Below are positions 1 through 11,114 of a DNA stretch of 64,000 nt, in pieces (the first letter of the stretch is position 1; every line of letters starts with the position of its first letter). A program made the position numbers and the translations under genes. The notes beneath the pieces are model-generated. The model worked only from the letters and a program-made list of their open reading frames with translations, had not been told where the DNA came from and searched no databases. Source of the stretch: Sorangium cellulosum (GTDB taxonomy: Bacteria; Myxococcota_A; Polyangia; Polyangiales; Polyangiaceae). Location: assembly GCF_002950945.1 (NCBI RefSeq), contig NZ_CP012673.1, positions 10,368,501 through 10,432,500 on the forward strand. The letters are read 5' to 3'.

Positions 1-283
1 TCTTGGCGGCTTGGCGATTCAAAATTCTGCTCTCTTCAGCCGGCTTCAGTCCATGGGTCGATCAGGTGCTCGTGGGCCATGCGAGCGCGCTCTCGAGGAC
101 TGGGCGTTGCATGTCCTGGCTCCGGCAGAATCGACGCGCTTCCGCCACGTCCCGGTCCGATGTGCCCGCACGATCCCCGACGGACCGGGGCGAGGCACCA
201 GCGACTGGGCGCGTGTCGGGACGCCGCGTCGTGATCCCACGAGGCCCCCTGAACCTCGAGGCGTTCGGCCAAAGGAGCGATCG

Positions 284-1246
284 ATGTCACCAACGCACGA
301 CCTGTTCATCCTTGTCGCGGGACTCGGCTTGTGTATCGCGCAGACCGGATGCGTCGCAGCAGCTCTCGAGGGCGAGCCGGCCGAGGAGCAGGTGGGGGCG
401 GCGGAAGAGGCGTTCGCGTCGATCAACAGGCTCTCGATGAACCGCCTCTCGATGAACCGCCTCTCGATGAACCGCCTCTCGATGAACGGCTTGTCCTCAC
501 GCTGGCTGTCGCCGAGGGCCTCGACCCTCTCCTCCACGGAGCTCATCGCGACCGCCGAAGGCCGCGAGCTGCTCGCTTACGTCATCCGGTGCGCGCTGCC
601 CGAGGGCCAGAGCCTCAGCGGGGCGTACGGCGGCGTGACCTACACCTTCCAGGGCGTCGTCGGTCTCGCGCCGGAATGGCGCTCCAGGCCGCTGGCTCCG
701 GTCGGCCAGCGGTGGGTGACCGCGTGCCTCCTCGCCCATGTCAACGGCTACGGCGCCCAGGTGCTCATCTCGCTGCGCGGCGAGCACGCAGCGCTTGAGG
801 CGACCTCGACCGAGCGGGCGCAGTTCGACGTGCAGGAAGCGGCATTTTACGGGAACCTGTTCGACAGCGGCTCGGATGACGACGACGACGATGGCGACGA
901 CGGCGACGGCGACGACGGCGGCACCGCTCGAGGGCTGTACGCGTGCGCCGGCGCCACGGTCCAGGCGCAATGCGGCGCGACCTCGATGAGCTATATGCCC
1001 CGGCGGTCCTGCAGCACGAACGGAGGCTGCGCGCTCTCCTTCGCCGGGCCGTGCCGCGACGAGGCGCGCCCCGCGCGGCAGGCCTGCGAGAACACCTCGG
1101 CGGAGTTCGTCGAGGACTGCTTCGCCAAGGCGAGAGGGTCAGACGACGAGTCCGACGATCGGCTCAAGTATCCCGAGGTCATCACGGTGTACCTCAACAG
1201 GGACGATTTCAACACGCTCTACGCCGACTGCGCGCCGCTCCCGTGA
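284..1246 (+). CDS. Secreted protein with NRLSM tandem repeats and an Asp-rich stretch
   Basis: The product has 320 residues. The ATG at 284 is chosen because AAAGGAG lies 6 bases upstream; the frame is open further upstream but without protein-like composition. The N-terminus has a hydrophobic segment ending at Cys23, which could be a signal peptide or a weak lipobox (QTGC, not canonical). Residues about 48-72 are five tandem pentads, NRLSM four times then NGLSS, encoded by nearly identical 15-bp units. A run rich in Asp and Gly follows near residue 198. The C-terminal third has eight or so cysteines, suggesting an exported disulfide-bonded domain. I do not recognise the family and no function is claimed. 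It is convergent with the next gene, 10 bp away. Confidence 0.75.
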   Translation: MSPTHDLFILVAGLGLCIAQTGCVAAALEGEPAEEQVGAAEEAFASINRLSMNRLSMNRLSMNRLSMNGLSSRWLSPRASTLSSTELIATAEGRELLAYVIRCALPEGQSLSGAYGGVTYTFQGVVGLAPEWRSRPLAPVGQRWVTACLLAHVNGYGAQVLISLRGEHAALEATSTERAQFDVQEAAFYGNLFDSGSDDDDDDGDDGDGDDGGTARGLYACAGATVQAQCGATSMSYMPRRSCSTNGGCALSFAGPCRDEARPARQACENTSAEFVEDCFAKARGSDDESDDRLKYPEVITVYLNRDDFNTLYADCAPLP

Positions 1247-1256
1247 GGGGCGCGCG

Positions 1257-1904
1257 CTACGCCTCCACCGCCGCCCCGTCCCGGATCCCGAGCGTCTCCT
1301 CGCGCGCCGCCAGGCACGCCTCGCTCCCCACGACGAACGCGCGGCAGTTGTCCGGCCTGAGCTCGTAGATGGCGCACTTCCTGTCGTCGCAGAGGTGCTG
1401 GCAGCGACCGCTCACGGCGAAGCGCAGCGTGATCTTCCCGTCCCGCGCCCGCCGCACGTAGGCGCGCCCCGCGAGGTCGCCTCGCCCGGCCACCCGCCAG
1501 CGCGACAGGTCCTCGTCGTCGAGCACCACGTTCGCGTCGTGGCAGCAGGCCCCGCAGGCCAGGCAGTCGAGCGCGACCTCCCGGAGCGCCCCCGGGTGCA
1601 CGCTGTCGCGCTCGCACCAGTCGAGGACCGAGCCCTCGTACTGCCGCTTCACCCGCGCGGTCGCGAGCCCCCTGGCCGGCCCCTCGCCCACGCGGCGGAA
1701 GCGCTGCTGCTCGATCGACAGCAGCGACCACAGCCCGAGCTCCGTCAGCGTGCCGCGCTCATCCACGGAGAGCAGGAGGTCGATCCGCTCGTCCGGCAGC
1801 ACGATCGCCGCGTGCCCGCCCGCCCTCACGTGCGCCGCGGCGCGGGCCAGGAAACGCGGGCGAAACCTGCGCCAGATCGGGCGCGAAACGACGTAGGCGG
1901 ACAT
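1257..1904 (-). CDS. YkgJ-type cysteine cluster protein
   Basis: The 215-residue product carries the CxxCxxCC cluster (C114, C117, C120, C121) followed by further cysteines in the arrangement CxxLCDDRKC...IYExRPxxCRxF. This is the signature of the YkgJ/Fe-S or zinc-binding cysteine-cluster family (PF03692). Members are thought to bind a metal or cluster; the biochemical role is mostly unknown. The start is the ATG at 1904 (MSAYVV); an ATG three codons upstream at 1913 is an alternative. The frame stays open far upstream, but that overlaps the divergent amidotransferase gene and is an artefact. The N-terminal about 110 residues look family-specific and are not recognised. Confidence 0.8.
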   Translation of the reverse strand: MSAYVVSRPIWRRFRPRFLARAAAHVRAGGHAAIVLPDERIDLLLSVDERGTLTELGLWSLLSIEQQRFRRVGEGPARGLATARVKRQYEGSVLDWCERDSVHPGALREVALDCLACGACCHDANVVLDDEDLSRWRVAGRGDLAGRAYVRRARDGKITLRFAVSGRCQHLCDDRKCAIYELRPDNCRAFVVGSEACLAAREETLGIRDGAAVEA

Positions 1905-1983
1905 CGCGGGCATCTTCGCGCCCCCGCCCCGTCCTGCCAAGTCCCGCCCGCGCCCCCGCGGCGGCTCTGCTATCCTGAAAAGC

Positions 1984-2721
1984 GTGGGACATCCCAAGAA
2001 GATCGTCATCGTGAAGACCGGCGAGCCCGTCCCCACGGTGCTCGAGCGGCGCGGCCATTTCGCGGCGTTGATCGAGCAGACGATCGGCCCCGCCTGGAAC
2101 GGCGGGTACGCCACCGTCGACGCCCGCACCGACGAGCTCCCCGCGCCGGGCGCCCCCGGCGCGGCCGACATCGCCGCGTTCGTGATCACCGGCTCCTCGG
2201 CCAACGTCCCCCACCGCGAGCCCTGGATGCTCCGCACCGAGGCCTGGCTGCGCGACGTCGTGCGCGCCGGCACCCCGACGTTCGGCATCTGCTTCGGCCA
2301 CCAGATCCTCGCCCAGGCGCTCGGCGGCGAGGTCATCCGCAACCCGCGCGGCCGCGAGATCGGCAGGATCCGCGTCGAGCGCCGCGCCGACGACCCCATC
2401 TTCGACGGGCTGCCGTCGAGCTTCGAGACCCACGCCACCCATGTGGACACGGTTGGCACGCTGCCCGAGGGGGCCCGGAGCCTCGCGTTCACCGCGCTCG
2501 ACGAGCACCAGGTGATCCGCTTCTCGAAGACCTGCTACGGCGTGCAGTTCCACCCCGAGATGGACCACGACGTCATCGCCGGCTACATCACGTGGCGCCG
2601 CGAGGTGCTCCAGGCCGAGGGCCTCGACGTCCCCGCGCTCCTCGCCCGCGTCTCCCCGGGGCAGCTCGGCAGCCGGACCCTGCTCAATTTCATCGAGCAC
2701 ATCGTCCCGCGCCGCGCCTGA
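1984..2721 (+). CDS. Class I glutamine amidotransferase-like protein
   Basis: The 245-residue protein is a stand-alone class I glutamine amidotransferase domain. The nucleophile elbow GICFGHQ places the catalytic Cys at residue 103, and VQFHPE gives the His190/Glu192 pair, so the full triad is present. Such free-standing GATase1 proteins resemble the glutaminase half of GMP synthase and include gamma-glutamyl hydrolases acting on small metabolites; the substrate here is unknown. The start is GTG at 1984; no strong ribosome site precedes it. The gene is divergent from the YkgJ-type gene (79 bp between starts) and convergent with the TetR gene. Confidence 0.85.
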   Translation: MGHPKKIVIVKTGEPVPTVLERRGHFAALIEQTIGPAWNGGYATVDARTDELPAPGAPGAADIAAFVITGSSANVPHREPWMLRTEAWLRDVVRAGTPTFGICFGHQILAQALGGEVIRNPRGREIGRIRVERRADDPIFDGLPSSFETHATHVDTVGTLPEGARSLAFTALDEHQVIRFSKTCYGVQFHPEMDHDVIAGYITWRREVLQAEGLDVPALLARVSPGQLGSRTLLNFIEHIVPRRA

Positions 2722-2761
2722 GCGCTACGCCGGGCGCCGTATCCGCGTACGTCATCCGCCT

Positions 2762-2781
2762 GACTGACGCGCCGGTCAGTC
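2762..2781. repeat. Inverted repeat GACTGAC-N6-GTCAGTC at the TetR stop codon
   Basis: A 7-bp perfect inverted repeat with a 6-bp spacer overlaps the stop codon of the TetR gene in the gap between two convergent genes. The same half-site sequence (GACTGAC) occurs in the longer palindrome upstream of the dehydratase operon at 3759-3774. It could be a second binding site of the regulator or a weak bidirectional terminator; there is no T-run. Confidence 0.35.
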
Positions 2782-3504
2782 GCCCTTCGCCCTCGCGCGA
2801 CGGCCGCGCCCGGCGCTCGCCCGCCCCCGCTCGCCGGAAGTGGGCTCGGCCGGAACAGCCGCGGCGGCCGCCAGCGTGTTCGCCCCTCGCTCGCCGTCCT
2901 CCGGCGGCGCCGCCTGCCGGAGGGCGGGGTCCATCCGGAGGACCCCGCGACGCAGCAGATCGTAGAGCGCCGTGACGATCCGCTCGCGCGGGTGTGCGTG
3001 CTCTTCCAGGGCGTTCTCGAACAGCACCTCCTTCAGCGCGCCGATCGTGAACGTCGCGTAGAGCTCGGTGTCCCCCGGCTCGATGATCCCGAGCCGCTGC
3101 CCCTCCGAGAGGCTCTGCACGAGCAGCAGCTTCACCTCCTGGCGGAACGCGCGCAGCTCCTTCACGAACGCCGGATCGAGCCCCGCCGCGTGCGACAAGA
3201 GGATGCTCGTCAGCGCCGGATCGTCGAGCAGCACCGCCACGATCGCCCGGATGTTGTGCTTGACCTGCGCCTCCACGTCCGCCGACGGATCCACCCGCAG
3301 GATCGCGCCCCCGAGGCGCGTGAAGAGCCCGCGCACGAGCTCGGCGAACACCGAGCGCTTGTCGGGGAAGTAGAGGTAGAACGTCCCCTTCGCCACCTTC
3401 GCGAGCGCGACGATGTCGTCGACCTTCGCCTCGTGATACCCCTTCTCCGAGAAGACGGTGCGCGCCGCGCGGAGGAGGGCTCGGCGGCGCTCGGACTTGT
3501 CCAT
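2776..3504 (-). CDS. TetR/AcrR-family transcriptional regulator
   Basis: The 242-residue protein begins with a canonical TetR DNA-binding domain: residues about 5-55 contain the helix-turn-helix with GTFYLYFPDKRSVFAEL at its end, typical of AcrR/FadR-type regulators. The middle part is a helical ligand-binding domain, and the C-terminal about 40 residues are a low-complexity Ala/Arg/Gly tail. It is transcribed divergently from the 2-hydroxyacyl-CoA dehydratase-like operon, and a 16-bp perfect palindrome lies between the two. By analogy with TetR regulators of acyl-CoA metabolism it may repress that operon in response to an acyl-CoA ligand; this is inference. The start is an ATG at 3504. Confidence 0.9.
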   Translation of the reverse strand: MDKSERRRALLRAARTVFSEKGYHEAKVDDIVALAKVAKGTFYLYFPDKRSVFAELVRGLFTRLGGAILRVDPSADVEAQVKHNIRAIVAVLLDDPALTSILLSHAAGLDPAFVKELRAFRQEVKLLLVQSLSEGQRLGIIEPGDTELYATFTIGALKEVLFENALEEHAHPRERIVTALYDLLRRGVLRMDPALRQAAPPEDGERGANTLAAAAAVPAEPTSGERGRASAGRGRRARAKGD

Positions 3505-3817
3505 GGGCCGGTCGCTTTACCATCACCGGCCCGCCATCTGGGAGCGATGTCCCCACCCGGGCGTCGCACGGAGACGCGACCGCCCTGACACACGGGAGAA
3601 ACAGGTCGTGGGCCATCCTACCTCCGCCCGTGACGACCACGCCCGCAGCGACCGCGAGGGCGGAAGATGTGCCCTGGACGCAGAATTGCCCGGGGACGGC
3701 ACGCCCACGACATCCCGAATCATTTGATTTTCGGGGCCTCCCGTTGTAGCCATCACGACTGACTGGCCAGTCAGCCGGACCGCTGGTGGGTCGACTGTGG
3801 CTGGGGAAGGAGCCCGC
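3505..3817. other. Divergent intergenic region, TetR / dehydratase operon
   Basis: This 313-bp stretch has no gene. It holds the promoters of two divergent transcription units and the palindrome at 3759-3774. It is locally lower in GC around 3720-3760 (the stretch catttgatttt), as expected for a promoter; I could not assign -35 and -10 boxes with confidence. Confidence 0.6.
3759..3774. promoter_or_regulatory. Perfect 16-bp palindrome, candidate TetR operator
   Basis: CTGACTGGCCAGTCAG reads identically on both strands. Allowing one mismatch on each side, the symmetry extends to 3756-3777. It ends 43 bp upstream of the ATG of the activase gene. TetR regulators of the FadR/AcrR type bind palindromes of this form (TGACTGN2CAGTCA-like). 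The divergent TetR gene next door makes it the obvious candidate ligand-controlled operator. Confidence 0.65.
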
Positions 3818-7426
<3,609 letters not shown>

Positions 7427-7497
7427 ACCACGGCCAGGGTCGAGGGGGGCTGGCCGGGCCGCCCCCTTCCAGCGTCCGAGCGAAGGGAAGCGAAGCC

Positions 7498-9426
7498 ATG
7501 GAACAGACGATCACGCAGAAGACGCGCCTTCCTCTGGTGGGCGAGACGAGATCCATCAAGGCGGACATCGACGTCGAGGCGGAGCTCAAGGCGTTCGAGG
7601 AGGCCGAGCGGGAGCGGCTCGGCCTCAAGGCCGAGAGGCGCCAGTGGGTCGACGGCATGCTCAAGCCGAAGATGACGAAGAAGGAGCGCGAGAACGTGAC
7701 GCTCCTCATCAGCGGCCTGACCGCCGCGCAGGACTTCCTGTGCGAGGGCGCGCTGAAGGGCCTCGGCTACAACGTCCACTACTTCGGCATCAGCGACAAC
7801 GCGGGGCTCCAGACGGGCAAGGAGTTCGGCAACCGCGGCCAGTGCAACCCGACGTACTTCACCGTCGGCGGCCTCGTGAAGCACCTCATCGACCTGCGCG
7901 ACAAGCAGGGGATGAAGACCGAGGACATCATCAAGAACTACGTCTTCCTGACGGCGGGCGCGTGCGGCCCCTGTCGCTTCGGCATGTACGTGACCGAGTA
8001 CCGGAAGGCGCTCCGCGACGCCGGCTTCGACGGCTTCCGGGTGATGCTGTTCCAGCAGACCGGCGGCCTCTCCCAGGCGACCGGCGACGACGTCGGCCTG
8101 GAGATGAACCCCGCCTTCTTCATCGCGATCATCAAGGCGATCGTGTGCGGCGACACGCTGAACGCGCTCGCCTACCGCATCCGCCCCTACGAGGTCGAGC
8201 CCGGCGCGACGAACCGCGCCATGGAGAGCGCGAAGCGCGTCATCTACAAGGCGCTCTACGAGCAGACGAACGTCTTCAAGGCCCTCTACGAGGCGCGCAA
8301 GCAGTTCGAGGGCGTCCGGGTGGACAAGCTCCGGCCGAAGGCGAAGACGTCGATCATCGGCGAGTTCTGGGCGATGACGACGGAGGGTGACGGCAACTAC
8401 GCCCTCCAGAAGTTCCTGGAGAGCGAGGGCGGCGAGAACGACATCCAGCTCACGACCGCGTGGCTCCTCTACAACATCTGGGAGTGCGCCCGCGACACGC
8501 GCGAGCGGCGCGATCTGCGCGGCGCGGACGAGGGCAACTACGGGCTCGCGGGCCTGGACGAGTTCGGCGTGGCGAAGCGGCTCGCGACGATGCGCCTCGC
8601 GGAGGGGGCGCTGCGGGTCGGCTTCCAGGCGTTCGCGCTGCCGCTCGGCCTGTTCGACTACCACCTTCCGGACATGGATCTCGTCGCGGACGTGGCGAAG
8701 GACTACTACTCGAACGACCTCCGCGGCGGCGAGGGCCACATGGAGGTCGGCAAGCTCATCGTGAACGCGGTGAAGTCGAAGGCGCACCTCACGGTGAGCG
8801 TGAAGCCGTTCGGGTGCATGCCGTCCTCGGGCGTGTCCGACGGCGTCCAGTCGTTGATCACGGCGCGTTACCCCGGCACGATCTTCTGCGCGGTGGAGAC
8901 GAGCGGCGACGGGGCGACGAACTTCTACTCGCGCATCCAGATGTACATGTTCAAGGCGCGCATCCTGGCCGAGGAGGAGCTCGCCCGCGCGTACCAGGAG
9001 GCGGGCGTCACCGAGGCCGAGGTGCGGGCGTTCCTCGAGAAGAACCCGAAGTACGCGAGCCCGCTGCACCACGCGCCGCACCGCGTGGCCGGCTCGGCCG
9101 CGAACCTGGTCTACGAGGTGGCGCCGCTCATTCGACAATCGGCCGCCGAGCGGGCCGCGGCGAAGGCGAAGGCAGCGGCGGGCGCGCTCCGCGACGCGGT
9201 GAAGGCCGCTCCGGCCAAGGCGAAGGCGGCGAAGGAGTTCCTCGCGAACCCGGAGACGATCGCCCGCGCGCGCGAGGACGTCGCGCTGATCCGCGACATC
9301 GTGCGCGGCAAGGCCGCGGAGCGGTTCAGCCCGCTCGTGAAGCGCCTCGCCGGCAAGGCGTACTTCGAGAACAACCCCGAGGCGCCGAGCGTGGCCTACC
9401 ACGGGGAGCCCATCGCAGCGGAGTGA
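7498..9426 (+). CDS. 2-hydroxyacyl-CoA dehydratase-like (HgdB/DUF2229-associated) subunit
   Basis: The 642-residue product is the second gene of the activase operon. Its central part reads like the HGD-D (2-hydroxyglutaryl-CoA dehydratase D-component) fold fused to the activase in many clostridial one-chain homologues. Conserved cysteines occur in GACGPCRFGMY (near residue 160) and KPFGCMPSSG (near residue 440), candidate cluster ligands. The C-terminal about 110 residues are rich in Ala and Lys and probably helical. The start is ATG 7498, preceded by GAAGGGAAG. Together with the upstream gene it probably forms an ATP-driven, radical-type reductase/dehydratase complex in the cytoplasm; the substrate is unknown. 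Confidence 0.82.
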   Translation: MEQTITQKTRLPLVGETRSIKADIDVEAELKAFEEAERERLGLKAERRQWVDGMLKPKMTKKERENVTLLISGLTAAQDFLCEGALKGLGYNVHYFGISDNAGLQTGKEFGNRGQCNPTYFTVGGLVKHLIDLRDKQGMKTEDIIKNYVFLTAGACGPCRFGMYVTEYRKALRDAGFDGFRVMLFQQTGGLSQATGDDVGLEMNPAFFIAIIKAIVCGDTLNALAYRIRPYEVEPGATNRAMESAKRVIYKALYEQTNVFKALYEARKQFEGVRVDKLRPKAKTSIIGEFWAMTTEGDGNYALQKFLESEGGENDIQLTTAWLLYNIWECARDTRERRDLRGADEGNYGLAGLDEFGVAKRLATMRLAEGALRVGFQAFALPLGLFDYHLPDMDLVADVAKDYYSNDLRGGEGHMEVGKLIVNAVKSKAHLTVSVKPFGCMPSSGVSDGVQSLITARYPGTIFCAVETSGDGATNFYSRIQMYMFKARILAEEELARAYQEAGVTEAEVRAFLEKNPKYASPLHHAPHRVAGSAANLVYEVAPLIRQSAAERAAAKAKAAAGALRDAVKAAPAKAKAAKEFLANPETIARAREDVALIRDIVRGKAAERFSPLVKRLAGKAYFENNPEAPSVAYHGEPIAAE

Positions 9427-9743
9427 CGGAGGCGCCGGGGACATCACCCCGGCGTCGCGTCCCGGCAGGAGGCGTGCCCCGAAGCGCCTCCTGCACGACG
9501 CCCTGGACGGGCAAACGGGTTGAACCAGCCTGAAACGAGCAAAAGTTCGAAACGCCAAGGCGCCGAGGACGCCAAGAACGCCAAGAACGCCAAGAAGAAA
9601 ATAATATCTTGGCGTCCTTGGCGCCTTGGCGTCCTTGGCGTTTTATTTCTCGCTCGAACAACGTGCTCGGTGTTCTAGCGGCCTCTATCACGACATCCGA
9701 AGCGAGGCCGTTCCGGGGCCGCAGACAAAGGCGGCCGGGCGGA
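9427..9743. other. Intergenic stretch with CGCCAAG palindromic array
   Basis: This 317-bp gap separates the dehydratase operon from a convergent esterase gene. Its middle is occupied by the CGCCAAG/CTTGGCG array described separately. I see no other gene or RNA in it. Confidence 0.6.
9551..9642. repeat. Palindromic array of CGCCAAG units (large hairpin)
   Basis: The left half has about five direct copies of CGCCAAG spaced 9-10 bp apart (for example AACGCCAAGAACGCCAAG). The right half has four copies of the complement CTTGGCG. An AT-rich centre, gaaaataatat, separates them. The RNA or single strand would fold into a long hairpin with a small A/T loop. Similar short palindromic arrays are widespread intergenic elements in several bacterial genomes. 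Position between convergent genes fits a terminator-like or REP-like role. Confidence 0.75.
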
Positions 9744-10622
9744 TCAGGTCGCCCGCGGCAGGAACCACTCGAGGGCGTCGCGCGCGATCTCCGGGGGGAC
9801 CACGTGGGGGCCCTCGAATTCCTGGTAACGCAGGTCGTAGCCCGCGCGCCGGAGCAGCGGCGTCAGCCGGCGGCTGCACGGGTCGATCCGCAGCACCTGG
9901 TCCTGCGTGCCGTGCGACACGAAGACGCGCGGGCGGCCGCGCTGCGCCGCGGGGGCCATGAAGCCCGGAGAGAACGCGATGACGTGCGTGAACAGGTCGC
10001 CGTTGGTGAGCCCGAGCGACAGCGCGTAGGACGCCCCGTCGGAGAAGCCGCCGATCGCGAGCCGCGCGGGATCGACGGCCGCGTCGCGGAACAGCTGGCG
10101 AAGCGCGCGGTCCAGGAAGGTCACGTCGGGGCCGTACGTGTCGTCGGCGATGATGTCCCAGGTCGCGTGGCGAGAGTCCAGCGCGAGCAGCAGCAGACCC
10201 GCCTCGTCCGCCAGCTCCTTGAGCAACGCGAGGCCGTGGTGCGCGTTGCCCCCGGCCCCGTGCAGCAGGACCACGAGCGGCGCCGGCCGGTCCCTCCGGT
10301 AGCTCGCCGGAACGTAGAGCAGCCCGTCGCGCCGAGGGGACAACCCGAGCGGCTGCAGTCCGGCCGAGAGCTCTCCCCTCGGCCCCGGCTCGGGCCGCGC
10401 GCCGAGCCGCGACGGGTCGTTCGGGTCACCGCTGCTTTCCATTCCCTGCTCCTTCCCCGCAGCTCCCGGCGCGCCTCCGGCCGCCTGACCTCGTCCGCAA
10501 CCCAGGAGTCCAGATAGGGCACCAGCCCCGCCCAGCCCGAGCAGCCGCCGCCGCGCCAGGCCTTGTCTCAGCCCCGAGCGTCCTCTGCCGCCACCAGCTC
10601 GCCTTCCGTTCATCATGATCAT
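9744..10622 (-). CDS. Alpha/beta-hydrolase lipoprotein, PHB depolymerase/carboxylesterase type
   Basis: The 292-residue protein has a twin-arginine-like signal (RRRLLGLGGAG) followed by a lipobox-like GLLGC, so it is probably a Tat-exported lipoprotein. The mature part is an alpha/beta hydrolase: oxyanion region VVLLHGAGGN, nucleophile motif GGFSDGAS, an acid in HGTQDQVL, and His in GPHVVPP near the C-terminus. The arrangement resembles the PHB-depolymerase/phospholipase-carboxylesterase group. Three closely spaced ATG codons (10622, 10616, 10613) could be the start; none has a strong ribosome site. It acts on an ester outside the cytoplasm; the substrate is unknown. Confidence 0.8.
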   Translation of the reverse strand: MIMMNGRRAGGGRGRSGLRQGLARRRLLGLGGAGALSGLLGCGRGQAAGGAPGAAGKEQGMESSGDPNDPSRLGARPEPGPRGELSAGLQPLGLSPRRDGLLYVPASYRRDRPAPLVVLLHGAGGNAHHGLALLKELADEAGLLLLALDSRHATWDIIADDTYGPDVTFLDRALRQLFRDAAVDPARLAIGGFSDGASYALSLGLTNGDLFTHVIAFSPGFMAPAAQRGRPRVFVSHGTQDQVLRIDPCSRRLTPLLRRAGYDLRYQEFEGPHVVPPEIARDALEWFLPRAT

Positions 10623-11114
10623 TATGAGCGTTGGAATGCCCTCTCGGCTGGGCGCGCTCGAGCACCCCCAGCAGGTGAGCCATCATTGGGATCCTCGCGC
10701 TCGGCCTCGACAGCCAGACATCCTGTCTGACGGCGAGATCATCCGTTCATCCTGCGTCATGCTCAATGCACCTCCCGTACCAGAGCCCGCCGGCGCGAGG
10801 CGCAGGTGAGCGCTCCATCGAGGCGGAGATGGGTTGTGGCAAAATGCGTCATGACGGAGAGTGCCTGTCACAGCGGGCCCAGGCGGAGGCGGGCGCCAGG
10901 GACGGCCGCTGAGGTGGCGCGGGCGCCAGGGGACGGTCGCTGACACGGCGCGGCGCCGGGGGCGCCCGCTGAGCTGAGGTGGCGCGGCGCGGCGCGGCGA
11001 CCCGGCGGCCACACCGCGGCGGCGCAGCGCCGATCCGCGGCGTTTCCGGAGCGCGGAACCCGGGTCCACGCGGGTCGCGACGCGCGCGCGAAGTTCTGCT
11101 AGACAACGCGCGCC
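10623..11114. other. Intergenic region with GC-rich tandem repeat
   Basis: This 492-bp gap between divergent genes has no convincing coding sequence. Its main feature is three imperfect direct repeats of about 31 bp at 10891-10985, built around GGCGCCAGGGACGGCCGCTGA. The part nearest 10620 contains the AT-rich tgatcattatgag, possibly a promoter for the esterase gene. Confidence 0.5.
10891..10985. repeat. Three imperfect about 31-bp GC-rich tandem repeats
   Basis: Units start near 10891, 10921 and 10952. Each begins with GGCGCC(A/G)GGG and contains CGCTGA followed by GGCGC. They lie 130 bp upstream of the aminotransferase gene. Nothing in them suggests coding. Confidence 0.55.

Noticed and set aside
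2762..2781. A Rho-independent terminator for the convergent genes
   Set aside because: There is no T-run on either side; I kept it only as an inverted repeat with operator-like half-sites.
9551..9642. A CRISPR array
   Set aside because: Units are 9-10 bp with no unique spacers and occur in both orientations, and no cas gene is near.
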